DNA from: Planctomycetota bacterium
Lineage (GTDB): Bacteria; Planctomycetota; Phycisphaerae; Phycisphaerales; Zrk34
DNA: 64,000 bases
Assembly: GCA_016125255.1 (NCBI GenBank)
Contig: WGMD01000011.1
Location: forward strand, 62,001 to 126,000
Direction: 5' to 3'
Position 1 is the first letter of the stretch. Each line of letters opens with the position of its first letter. The notes under the pieces were generated by a model. That model saw nothing but the letters and a program-made list of their open reading frames with translations, had not been told where the DNA came from and ran no database searches. Both the position numbers and the translations under genes were made by a program. Shown here in pieces: positions 44,601 to 51,957 of this stretch.

Positions 44601-45398
44601 GCTCGCGCCGCCGTTCTCGACGATGCTTGTCCCGACGGTCGCGCCGGTGTCGATCCCGGCGATGGCGACGCTCGTGCTGTTGAGCTGAAGCGTCTTGGTG
44701 TTGGCATTGGACCCGAAGTCCACCGCCTTGCCGTTGAGTGCCGCGGTGTTGCCGATCTTGACCGTGCCGTTGTTGAGCACGAGCGTGTTGTTGTACAGGT
44801 TGGCGCCGTTGAGTTCGAGCGTGCCGGTGCCGTTCTTGTTGACGGTGCCGATGCTCGAGGCGAAGTTGCCATTGACGATGATCGTGCCGGTGCCGTCGAA
44901 TTGCTGCGTGCCGTTGGAGGAGTTTTCCCGGCTCAGCACGCCGTTGAACGTCAGCGTGCCCGAGCCGTTGTTGGTGTACACGGGCGCGCTGAGGTTGCCG
45001 ATGTTGACGTTGAAAATCTGATTGGTGGTCACGCCGGCGTTGATCGTGATGCCCGGCCCGAACACCGTCGTGTCCAGCACCAGCTTCGATCCGCCGAAGG
45101 TGTACGCCGCCGCGCTGGACGTGTCGAAGACGATCTGTCCAATGATGCGATTGGCATCCACGGTGATCGCGGTGTTGCCGTTGCCGGCGTTATTGAAGGT
45201 GGCGATGTTGGTCGTCTGCCCCGAGGTGGTCGAGACGCTGGTGATCCCCGGCGCCGCGCCGCCGGACCAGTTGGTACCCGTCGCCCACAGCCCGTCCGTC
45301 GTGCCGTTCCACGTCTGACTGGCCGCCTGTGCCAGTGATGGAACCATCACGAGCGTACACCACACCCAACGCCCAAACCGACGCTGACTGCCGTCCAT
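41679..45398 (-). CDS. Giant autotransporter-type beta-strand repeat protein
   Basis: 1239 residues, start at 45398 with AGGAGAATTCGA before it. Signal peptide (CTLVMVPSLAQAASQ), then many autotransporter-associated beta-strand repeats (each LTGxNSYxGxTTIxxGTLQI(G/V)GNGG type), low in charge and rich in Gly/Thr/Asn/Ser. It ends [19 protein letters not shown] with RRKR, a PEP-CTERM-type sorting signal, not a beta-barrel, so it is not a classical autotransporter. It would form a long beta-solenoid at the cell surface. It lies upstream of the ECF operon on the same strand. Confidence 0.88.
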   Translation of the reverse strand: MDGSQRRFGRWVWCTLVMVPSLAQAASQTWNGTTDGLWATGTNWSGGAAPGITSVSTTSGQTTNIATFNNAGNGNTAITVDANRIIGQIVFDTSSAAAYTFGGSKLVLDTTVFGPGITINAGVTTNQIFNVNIGNLSAPVYTNNGSGTLTFNGVLSRENSSNGTQQFDGTGTIIVNGNFASSIGTVNKNGTGTLELNGANLYNNTLVLNNGTVKIGNTAALNGKAVDFGSNANTKTLQLNSTSVAIAGIDTGATVGTSIVENGGASNATLTINNSSGTFTYAGTLQDGSGGGTLALTRSTAGGTLTLSGTASYSGQTTVSNGTLNLTGAFSGTSNISATGGILNLTNAFSGNGNVSVAGGTVNVTGLHSGSGSVTVSSGTYTDSANITNMSTLGVSGGSANLSGNISSMSGATLTAGTTTLSGNNSFNGAIALSSTAVLNIQSNTALGSTVGGTTVGSGARLELQGNITVTGESLTIAGTGTNNIGALQTKTGDNIWDGNILLSNVANTRIGADAGSLTVTGVISDGANTVDLNVRNNTGTTILSGVSTYKGATNIVVGLLKIDVGNDRLPTGTTLHLGNGTNVGTATFDLNARNQTVAGLVNDGTTMSMLITNNGGSASTFTVNNASANSFSGNINSGASALNLVKGGAGTLTLLATNTYGTTTINAGTLQIGNNGTVGTLGTGAVTDNGTLNINRSDNVTIANDISGTGALTKSALNTVTLTGNNSYGATTISSGTLQVGNGGTTGSIGTGAVTNTGTLTFNRSDSITVANAISGTLGNVIQLGSGTTILTGANSYTGTTTITAGTLQIGNGGTIGTLGTGSVTDNGILAFNRSDNITVSNAISGSGSLTKSAANTLILTGGNSYGATTISAGTLQIGNGGTTGSLGTGNVTDNGTLTFNRSNSLTVNNDISGSGALTHSGSGSLTLGGNNSYAGTTTASNGNLIIASSTALGSTAGVTNITSTATKLILSNNISVVGETVNTTYLQNLSGTNSWSGAVSNNANAQLTLESLAGSMTISGAVNAAFAGNHTLNLRGAGDGTLSGNVTGVFAFNKLDGGTWTISGASKTWTGEGSTNTVGAGKLLLDTGITSDRPWAVSGGATLGGVGSITASSLTVNGTIAPGDSPGTFTMNGALNLNNEYLFEQVGGVADRISVNGTLTLGASSVLNITTSLSGMVIILADYTTLNGSFGTILNQQGHSIDYNYLGLHQIALLIPTPAALPAGLMLMAGLIGRRKR
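42600..43440. repeat. Tandem ~205-bp coding repeats in the giant surface protein
   Basis: Four successive units begin near 42775, 42977, 43190 and 43393 with related sequence (GTCGTCGCGCCATAGCTGTT and GTCGTCGTGCCGGTGTAGGA), spaced 202-213 bp. Each encodes about 68-71 residues of beta-strand repeat. They have diverged at many third positions, so duplication is not very recent. Confidence 0.7.
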
Positions 45399-45659
45399 TC
45401 GAATTCTCCTGCGCGAGCGCCTCTGCCTCAATGCAACAAAGTGATCGTTCCAACGCCTCACCCCGCACAAACGCCTCTGCGGGGCTCACATATCAATTTA
45501 CCGCGAGAAATCATTTCGTCACCAAAAATCCGGGCAATAATTTTTGATACAGCGCAAGCCGAGTATCGACAGTCGCTTGGACGCGATAAGGATTCACCCG
45601 CATCGGCGATCGCCGAATCGGCCGACCGGGCGTGCCATCGACCCGCTCGGCTTTACCGG

Positions 45660-46094
45660 TCAATGCGATTCGCCGCACAGAGCGTCAAGTTCGTGTTCGA
45701 TGGCGGCGAGATTGCATGTGTGAAATATCGACCATGTCGCGACGCCCAAGAGCCAAAGACCGATGACCAGCGCGTCGGGGCCGCCAATGGACAGCAATAG
45801 GGTAACGCACAGAACGAGGGCGATTTGCAACGGGATTGCCGGGAAGGAGGTGACCTCCACCGCCGCTCCATCGGACTTCGCGACCACCTTCCCTGAAACC
45901 TGCAATTGCCAAATCGACGAATTCAGTTGAACGGTGAATGCGTCTTGCGTCAGCCATCCCGCGAGCGGGCGACCGGATTCCGTTCGCTGCCTCCGGAACG
46001 TCGTGATCGGCTCGACATGCGCCGCGAGCCGCTCCATGAACTGATCAACCGTCAGTCGCGTTTGCCGCACCCGTATTCGGTAGAGGATTCCCAT
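45660..46094 (-). CDS. Small membrane protein, unknown function
   Basis: 144 residues from ATG 46094 (MGILYRIRVRQTRLTVDQFM). A soluble N-terminal domain, then two hydrophobic segments in IPLQIALVLCVTLLLSIGG and VIGLWLLGVATWSIF, and a short tail. No known motif. The upstream part of the frame to 46259 is not coding-like. The start is 14 nt from the end of the lipoprotein gene, so they form one unit. Confidence 0.6.
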   Translation of the reverse strand: MGILYRIRVRQTRLTVDQFMERLAAHVEPITTFRRQRTESGRPLAGWLTQDAFTVQLNSSIWQLQVSGKVVAKSDGAAVEVTSFPAIPLQIALVLCVTLLLSIGGPDALVIGLWLLGVATWSIFHTCNLAAIEHELDALCGESH

Positions 46095-46107
46095 GTGATT
46101 GACTGCA

Positions 46108-46611
46108 TCAGGGCACGAGGGTTGCACTGTCGAGTTCCCGTTGGATTTCATCGAGGCGGGCGCGTTCGTATGACGCATCGCGAATGGATCCGCCGAAGAG
46201 CCCGAACGGTGTGTTGTAGTCGCGCGCGGTGATGCGGATGCGGGTGTCGGACGTGTCAACGGCGTCGATGACGATGTCGGTGTCGATGCTGGCGGGGGCG
46301 CCGCGGTAGTCGATGATGTTCACGACCCATTGTGCGCCGGTGTTGGGTTCCTTATGGCGCACGAAGCGGGGGCTGCCGGTAATGGCGGGTGCGACGGTGC
46401 CGGCAGGGGGCGAAGCGAGGGCGAGAAATTCGTCCATCAATGGATTGCCCGGTCCGGCGATCGCGCCCTGGAACGCTTGCGATGGATACATGCGGCGGAC
46501 GGTCTGAACGACCTGCGCATAGGGCTTGTTCACGATGACGGACGTCGCGCACCCGGCGGCGAACAAGCATGCGAACAAAATAATCAGCGGCAGCGCGGCG
46601 CGGGAAGCCAT
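46108..46611 (-). CDS. Putative lipoprotein
   Basis: 167 residues from ATG 46611, chosen because the signal peptide MASRAALPLIILFACLFAAG and lipobox FAAGC start there. The mature protein is soluble alpha/beta (VIVNKPYAQVVQTVRRMYPS) with no catalytic motif. Probably anchored in a membrane by the Cys. SD is weak. Confidence 0.7.
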   Translation of the reverse strand: MASRAALPLIILFACLFAAGCATSVIVNKPYAQVVQTVRRMYPSQAFQGAIAGPGNPLMDEFLALASPPAGTVAPAITGSPRFVRHKEPNTGAQWVVNIIDYRGAPASIDTDIVIDAVDTSDTRIRITARDYNTPFGLFGGSIRDASYERARLDEIQRELDSATLVP

Positions 46612-46711
46612 GAAGCATTTTAGCTTGATCGATTCAGTGGCGTGAAGCAGTGACGTGGCGCAGGTCGACGACCTGTCCTGCGACACGGTTCGAACTCGAG
46701 TGATTGAAGAG

Positions 46712-46851
46712 TTAGAACGTGTGTGAGAAGATCATTGATCGACGAGCCGCGACCGTTAGGGAGCGGTCGAAACAGGTAACAACGGGTGGCGCCGTGACCG
46801 CGCCCTGACGGTCGCGGCTCGTTAAACTCCGCCTTCTCACACACGTTCTAA
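46712..46851. mobile_element. 140-bp palindromic element, MITE-like
   Basis: Perfect 19-nt terminal inverted repeats TTAGAACGTGTGTGAGAAG (46712-46730) and their complement (46833-46851), and inner arms ACGAGCCGCGACCGT (46742-46756) and complement (46808-46822) that continue imperfectly. There is no ORF inside. The flanks show no clear target-site duplication, and no transposase is linked. It is REP- or MITE-like. Confidence 0.7.
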
Positions 46852-47442
46852 GAACCAAAAACGCGATCAACAACATCACGCCAGCAACAATCATGGAAAA
46901 TCTCGACGAGTGAGTCTTCATGGGCGCTACCGTTCAATTTCGTCGATCCGGGCTCACACGCGTTCGTAGATACGATGATAGGCAATGACGCTCAATTGCA
47001 CTTCACGCGGTCGGCGATTCGTTTGAATTTTCGTGATTCACATCCGGTTGGAGCGGAACAGAATTTGCCTCGTCGTGAATCGTCAGTATGCAATTGCGTC
47101 GTTCGGCGCACAGGTGTTTCGTAATTCGCGCACCGGAAAGGCAAATTCGCCTCCGGTGTGCGCGCGTTTCTGTAAGTCCTTGATTGATCGCGCACGGTCG
47201 TGTCGGGGCCTCCCCGGCGGTGCGCACGGGCGCGCCCGTGCGCGCGGGAAGTGCAGGATCAGGGCAGGAATATGCGGTTTTTGAGGCGGGAACGGGGGCG
47301 CACGGATAGGTTGAAAAACGCAAGAGTCGGCGCACGAGTGCGCGGGCGAGTGAAGTGGTGAAGTGGTGAAAAATGGCATGGCGATCGCCACTTCGCGATA
47401 TCGCCAAATCGCCATATGGGAGTGCGGGGCGGTGCCCCGCCG
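46852..47442. other. Noncoding stretch with palindromes
   Basis: No convincing gene; small open frames here are Arg- and Pro-rich. It contains a perfect 22-nt GC palindrome (47222-47243, GCGCACGGGC and its complement) and a run at 47351-47417 with tandem AAGTGGTG units followed by GGCGATCGCC and GCGATATCGC palindromes, REP-like. Confidence 0.5.
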
Positions 47443-49044
47443 CTAAACGGGATAGCCGGCGGCGTGGTTGCTCGGGAGGGGGCGGGCGAGTTCGGGGCGG
47501 GTGGTGAGGTAGCGCATCAGGTCATCGCGGGAGACGGGTTGGTTGCCGATGCGGGCGATGGCGAGGGCGGCGGCGGCGGAGCCGAGGTAGCCGGCCTGAT
47601 TGAGCGTCGCGCCGGTGGTGAGCATCAGGGTGGCGGCGGAGAGGAAGGCGTCGCCGGCGCCGACGGGGTCGACGGCGTGATGGGCGAGGGCGGGCAGGTA
47701 CTCGCTGCGGAGACGCGAAGTGAAGTAATCGGCCACTTCGGTTTCGCGCGGACGGAAGAGCACGCATCCGCGACGGCCCATGGTCACGGCAAGGTTGGGC
47801 GTGCGAAGCTGTTTCATGAGCGACATGGCGGCGGCGGGGAGGGATTCGTCGTTGTTGCCGAGGATGCCGCGCAGTTCGCGTTCGGTGGGTGTGAGCAGGT
47901 CGGCCTGCTGCATGGCGAGCAATGTGCGGCGGGGGCCGGAGACGTCGCCGGTGATGATGGCGACGTGCGGGCGGAGCATGGGCATGAGCTTTTCGAGGAG
48001 GGCGGTGGTGATCGTGCCATACCCGAAGTCGGCGAAGATCACGGCGTCGAGGTCGTCACGCAGATCGTAAAGCGCGGCTTCGAGGCGACGCTGGGCGGTC
48101 GTATCGAGGGGCTGCGCGGCGGCGCGGTCGACCTTGAGCAGTTTCTGAGAATCGACGAGAAACCGCTGTTTTGTCGGAAGATTCCGGCGGGTCGGCAGCG
48201 TGGTGTGGCGGATATGCGCGGCCTCAAGCCGGGCGATCAGCTCGGCGGAGTCGGCGTCGTCGGCGAGGGTGGTGAACAGGTGCGCGGTGGCGCCGAGGGC
48301 TTTGATATGCGCGGCGATGATGGCGGCCCCGCCGAGGTACGTCGCCTCGTCGAGCGGACGCACCGAGAGGATCGGCGCTTCGCCGGCGACGTCCATCGCA
48401 TCGCAGAAGACGTAGCGGTCGAGCAGGGCGTCGCCGATGATGGCGACCTTCTTGCCGACGAACGACCCGCTGATCGTGCGGCGGAGCGAGACGACATCGA
48501 CGCCCCATCGCTGACAGCAGGCCGCGAGGCGACGGGCTTCGCCCGCACCGTCGGCAGCGACGGCCGATTCGAGCAGGGCGGTGGACGAGTAGACGACTTC
48601 GCCGGAGGAATAGATGACGCGCCCGCCCTGCGACTCGACGAGATGCTTCTCAGCGAGGAATCGCGGGTCGGCGGAGTGCTCGTATTCCTTGCCCTTGACG
48701 TATACATGCGGGGCGAGGGAGCGGATGATCGGCTCGGCGGTGGGGTCGTCGGCGATGACGACGTGGTCAACGAACTCGAGGGCGGCGAGCGATTCGGCGC
48801 GAAGCTCCTGCGGGACGTAGGGGCGCATGCCGTCGGATTTTTCGATGGCGTCGTCGCCGGTGAGCGAGACGATGAGGATGTCGCCCTGCTGTTTGGCGAA
48901 CTGGAGGTAGCGGACGTGGCCGGGATGGACGATGTCGAAGCAGCCGTGACAGAGGACGAGCGTCCGCTGCTCGGGGGCATAGCGGGCGCGCAGGGCGGCC
49001 AGGTCGGCGACGGGCACGAGTTTGCGAAGCACGTCGAGCTTCAT
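47443..49044 (-). CDS. hldE: Bifunctional heptose kinase/adenylyltransferase, domains in reversed order
   Basis: 533 residues. The N-terminal part is a cytidylyltransferase-like domain with CHGCFDIVHPGH (HxGH at residues 40-43), and from about residue 170 there is a PfkB-family kinase (GDALLDRYVF, LGGAAIIAAHIKALG, DPVGAGDAFLS). E. coli HldE has the kinase first. It would make ADP-heptose for lipopolysaccharide. The ATG at 49044 is used because the upstream 18 residues are not conserved-looking. Adenylyl versus other nucleotidyl specificity is not proved by sequence. Confidence 0.8.
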   Translation of the reverse strand: MKLDVLRKLVPVADLAALRARYAPEQRTLVLCHGCFDIVHPGHVRYLQFAKQQGDILIVSLTGDDAIEKSDGMRPYVPQELRAESLAALEFVDHVVIADDPTAEPIIRSLAPHVYVKGKEYEHSADPRFLAEKHLVESQGGRVIYSSGEVVYSSTALLESAVAADGAGEARRLAACCQRWGVDVVSLRRTISGSFVGKKVAIIGDALLDRYVFCDAMDVAGEAPILSVRPLDEATYLGGAAIIAAHIKALGATAHLFTTLADDADSAELIARLEAAHIRHTTLPTRRNLPTKQRFLVDSQKLLKVDRAAAQPLDTTAQRRLEAALYDLRDDLDAVIFADFGYGTITTALLEKLMPMLRPHVAIITGDVSGPRRTLLAMQQADLLTPTERELRGILGNNDESLPAAAMSLMKQLRTPNLAVTMGRRGCVLFRPRETEVADYFTSRLRSEYLPALAHHAVDPVGAGDAFLSAATLMLTTGATLNQAGYLGSAAAALAIARIGNQPVSRDDLMRYLTTRPELARPLPSNHAAGYPV

Positions 49045-49086
49045 GCCATTGCTTATCGGCTCATGAAATGGATCGCGCATAAAAAA

Positions 49087-49108
49087 GCCGAGGCACACGG
49101 GCCTCGGC
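49087..49108 (-). terminator. Rho-independent terminator of flgM
   Basis: GCCGAGGC, a 6-nt loop, GCCTCGGC; on the minus strand six T follow (complement of AAAAAA at 49081-49086). It sits 30 nt after the flgM stop, before the hldE start. Confidence 0.88.
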
Positions 49109-49137
49109 CATGAGGGGGGCTCAAAGGGATTGCACGC

Positions 49138-49422
49138 TTAGAAAAGCTGTGCATCGTCGATCAGCGCGTTGACGGCTGCGTCGAGTTTGCCGGGCGTTTC
49201 GTATTCGCCGCTCTGGATCTCGGAGCGGACGCGATCGACCAGGTCGTGACGCACATCGGGCAGATCCGAGAGTCGGGCCAGGAGTTGGGCCGCCGCGGAG
49301 ACTTCGACGCTGTCGCCGGGACGGGGGGTCGAGCCATTGAGGTTCGTCCCTTGTTCCGCCGCCCGTCGCGCCGCGATGCGCGAGAGGGCACTACCTTGCG
49401 TACCGATTGAGTTGATGTCCAT
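49138..49422 (-). CDS. flgM: Anti-sigma-28 factor FlgM
   Basis: 94 residues. The N-terminus is short and disordered-looking; the C-terminal half is the FlgM domain (VEVSAAAQLLARLSDLPDVR, HDLVDRVRSEIQSGEYETP, GKLDAAVNALIDDA). FlgM binds and inhibits FliA until the hook is finished, when it is exported. AGGGA precedes ATG 49422; the frame reaches 49560 but that part is low-complexity. The upstream sigma-28-type promoter implies self-limiting feedback. A terminator lies beyond it. Confidence 0.9.
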   Translation of the reverse strand: MDINSIGTQGSALSRIAARRAAEQGTNLNGSTPRPGDSVEVSAAAQLLARLSDLPDVRHDLVDRVRSEIQSGEYETPGKLDAAVNALIDDAQLF

Positions 49423-49523
49423 GACAATCGTCCCTGGGTTCAAAAGGAGGGTCTCCCGCCGTGGAGGTCTGTCGCGGCCGCATCCTTGCGGCCAGTAGTC
49501 ACACGCATATCTCTCTGCACCAT

Positions 49524-49553
49524 ATATCGTACATCCGCGCCGCCGGGCTTGAG
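49524..49553 (-). promoter_or_regulatory. Probable sigma-28 promoter of flgM
   Basis: On the minus strand CTCAA (49553-49549), 19 nt, CGATAT (49529-49524): the same boxes and spacing as upstream of fliD and fliS. The leader is about 95 nt. Confidence 0.65.
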
Positions 49554-49656
49554 CGTGCACACGTTCTGAACCATCGTCGTATGTTGCTCATTACATTGGC
49601 TTTGCACCAAAACATGCCAATTTGACGCCTTCCGTTCCGCGTCCGATATTTACGTT

Positions 49657-49875
49657 TCGTCCATTCCGAAATACACTACATTTGCCATCTTCTCCATCTT
49701 AACGCCACAAGTCCGAAAACGCGCGATCGGCGTTCGCCAAAATCCGATAACCGAGGCGGGCAAAACGCGGTTGCGAGGTTGTAGCGGCGCGATCAAAATG
49801 TCCAAATGTGACGCATTTTGTCCAAAACATATGGCGCGTAGGATCGCCCCGACCGTTGGCCGGGGCATTTTTGTT
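49657..49875 (+). ncRNA. Candidate small RNA at the prophage/host edge
   Basis: An orphan unit: promoter TTGACG (49622-49627), a 17-nt spacer and GATATT (49645-49650), then about 220 nt without a credible ORF, ending in a GC stem and T-run. It crosses four TCCGAWA words (49642, 49665, 49712, 49743). No known RNA family is recognised. Confidence 0.35.
49846..49875 (+). terminator. Plus-strand terminator near the prophage left edge
   Basis: GCCCCG (49846-49851) and CGGGGC (49861-49866) with a 9-nt loop, followed by ATTTTTGTT. It is a plus-strand terminator with no plus-strand gene before it. Confidence 0.6.
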
Positions 49876-49883
49876 GGTCTGTC

Positions 49884-49945
49884 GAACGGGCCTTAAAGGC
49901 CGTTCGGGGGCACTTCAAAGCCCGCACGTGTGGAAGCCGTGCGGG
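49884..49945. other. Two hairpins between tape measure and prophage edge
   Basis: A near-palindrome GAACGGGCC/GGCCGTTC (49884-49905) and a stem CCCGCAC/GTGCGGG (49921-49945). They may end the leftward structural transcript, though no T-run follows on the minus strand. They may also be parts of the phage end. Confidence 0.4.
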
Positions 49946-49978
49946 GTGTGAAAGGCCGCCGAGCCGTTCACCTGTTCG

Positions 49979-51634
49979 TCACGGCAAATCGTCCCTCCCC
50001 GGCCGCTCCGTCTGGTGCGTCGTACCGTCCGGATGAACCAGGTTGTAGTTGTCGCCGGTGTGGACGGTGATGTTCGTCGGTTTCAAGTCCTGCATGTTGA
50101 TGTATCGCGGGCCTCGTTTCAGACTTTCGTTGACACGGTCTTCAAGGTTGATTGCCGGGCGTATTCCGAATTGGCTGGTGTTCATCTCCGCTTCGGTCAA
50201 CGCGCCATGGATGGCCTCGGCGGAAGTCGAATCGACGGACATTGAGCGGTCGAATCCTTCGATCGCTTGATTTACGTAATAGGGCGTAATCTCGCCGCGC
50301 CGCTGCGCCTCGTTCAACACACGAATCATCGTTGCCCTGGCGGCGTCGCGTTCGATTGCATTCACATCGGACGATTGAATCGCCGCCGTTTTTGCCTCTT
50401 CCTGTTTCGCCAGCAAGTTCAGACGCTGAATATCGCCGGACAAGCCCGACCGCGTATTCTGTTCGATGATCAGGTCCGTTCGATCCTCCGCCGCATTGAC
50501 TGCGCCGACTTTGGCGAAGAAATCCTTTTCGATTTGCGGGTCGGTAAGCTTCGCGATGATCGGCAACGCCTCAGCTCCTCCGATCTGCTCAAGCTCCGCA
50601 CGCGATATCTTCCCAGCCCGGTATGCGGCGGTGATCTGTTTAATGCTCCCGATCAGATCGTCGCCGGTGATGCCTTCCCGTGAAAGAATCTTCCTCCCGT
50701 CCGGTGTCCCTGCGCCACGCAACGCGATGACCAGCCGCGCCAGTCCGGTCGTCGCCTGGTCGTTGGGAATATCGAGTCCCGTCACGGCGGCGACCATGCC
50801 CGTCGATTCGCCGGCATCGAGGCCGCCGACCGCTGAGCCGATCGAATTGAATTTGCCGATGAGCGGGCCAAGCTTGGCGGGGTCCGGCTCGCCCGCTTGT
50901 TTGATCGCTTCGTTGAGCAGGTTCGACGCCTTTACGGGGTCTTTCGTCGCATTGAAGAGCGTGCCGAGCGGGTCGGCCAGCGATGTCAATGGCGCTTCGG
51001 TAATCTGCCCTTGCGCTGCGGTGAGCATGACGAGCTGCTGAATTTGCTCCTTTGATGCGTTGGGGAACCGGCTTGTTATGAGCGTTTGCGCTCTGGCGAC
51101 CTCCGACTGACTGCGGCCGGATAGAGATGACGCCTCATCGAGAAACGCGATGTCTTCCGGCGACTCGAATCCGCTCAGCGCAACAAGATCAAGCCGCGCG
51201 TCCGCCGCACGGCGCGTCTTTTCCGCATTCTCTTCGAGCAGGCGATTGTTTTCCTCCAGCATCGAGTTGTAGCGCTCGAGCAAAGCGTTAATGCCAAACC
51301 CGCCGATGAACACGGAAGCCAAGCCAGTGACCTGCGTCGTCGCTCCTTCGACGATGCGCGACCAAAGCCCGGTCTTCTCCGCTGTTCGCTCAGTCTCATC
51401 ACCGACAACGCGCGTCGAGGCGGCAAGCCGCTCGGCTTCGCGCGATGCGTCTTTCGTTACCGCGCTTGTTTGCGCCGTCGCCTGGGACAGTTGCTCGTTG
51501 TCGCGCGTGGTCTCCTTCGCCGCCTCGCCGCTATCTTTGACTTCTTCCTTTAGACGCGTTTGATCGTTGACGGCGCGGTCCATCCCCTGGCCGTCATAGT
51601 TGATCTTTACGTCTTGCTCGATTGGGTTCGGCAT
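49979..51634 (-). CDS. Phage tail tape measure protein
   Basis: 551 residues from ATG 51634, 14 nt after the stop of the small gene. It has an N-terminal coiled coil rich in Glu/Ala/Arg (DNEQLSQATAQTSAVTKDAS), a hydrophobic patch (TGLASVFIGGFGINALLE), and a tape-measure core (TGLDIPNDQATTGLARLVIA, LRGAGTPDGRKILSREGIT, followed by DLIGSIKQI). It sets tail length. At 551 residues it would make a short tail compared with the usual 600-1500. It is the last gene at the left side; no base-plate or fibre genes follow before the host DNA. Confidence 0.8.
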   Translation of the reverse strand: MPNPIEQDVKINYDGQGMDRAVNDQTRLKEEVKDSGEAAKETTRDNEQLSQATAQTSAVTKDASREAERLAASTRVVGDETERTAEKTGLWSRIVEGATTQVTGLASVFIGGFGINALLERYNSMLEENNRLLEENAEKTRRAADARLDLVALSGFESPEDIAFLDEASSLSGRSQSEVARAQTLITSRFPNASKEQIQQLVMLTAAQGQITEAPLTSLADPLGTLFNATKDPVKASNLLNEAIKQAGEPDPAKLGPLIGKFNSIGSAVGGLDAGESTGMVAAVTGLDIPNDQATTGLARLVIALRGAGTPDGRKILSREGITGDDLIGSIKQITAAYRAGKISRAELEQIGGAEALPIIAKLTDPQIEKDFFAKVGAVNAAEDRTDLIIEQNTRSGLSGDIQRLNLLAKQEEAKTAAIQSSDVNAIERDAARATMIRVLNEAQRRGEITPYYVNQAIEGFDRSMSVDSTSAEAIHGALTEAEMNTSQFGIRPAINLEDRVNESLKRGPRYINMQDLKPTNITVHTGDNYNLVHPDGTTHQTERPGRDDLP

Positions 51635-51647
51635 GGCGTCGAATCTC

Positions 51648-51836
51648 TCAGCGCGTCGTACTGTCACCGCTCTTGACCGCTCGATCGGTCACGAAGTCAC
51701 GCAGATGCGCCTTGTCGATGCCGAGCGCTTCGGCGTCGTGGCGCGTGAAGGTTTGGCCGGTCAGATATTCGCCGACGTTCTGCGTGAGTTGCACGATGTC
51801 GCTGGGGTTTATTTTGTCGGGCGTCTTGCGTTTCAT
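51648..51836 (-). CDS. Small phage protein
   Basis: 62 residues (MKRKTPDKINPSDIVQLTQN...), a charged helical protein, GAAAGG upstream of the ATG. It lies directly before the tape measure, the position of tail-assembly chaperones in many phages, but I see no family evidence or slippery sequence. Confidence 0.5.
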   Translation of the reverse strand: MKRKTPDKINPSDIVQLTQNVGEYLTGQTFTRHDAEALGIDKAHLRDFVTDRAVKSGDSTTR

Positions 51837-51957
51837 GATGGCCTTTCAGTCAAGACTGTGAGGGCGATTCAAGCCCCGCCGCCGGTGAGTGTCCCCCCTG
51901 CGGGGATAATGAAGGTGGTGGTGCCGGTGCGGCGGCGGGGTTGTGAGTCGTCGTCGA

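Noticed and set aside
42303-45338. 1011-residue plus-strand open frame
   Set aside because: Shadow of the beta-strand repeat gene; its Gly/Arg/Val/Asp composition follows from the opposite strand's GC-rich third positions.
47003-47407. Possible small gene of 134 codons
   Set aside because: Pro/Arg/Cys-rich, spans palindromes and has no ribosome-binding site.
47416-49113. 565-residue plus-strand open frame
   Set aside because: Shadow of hldE; no motif, and hldE has clear HxGH and PfkB signatures.
49653-49671. Classical Mu A-binding site GTTTC...CGAAA
   Set aside because: The two halves are 8 nt apart instead of the 10 in the Mu site and inner bases do not match.
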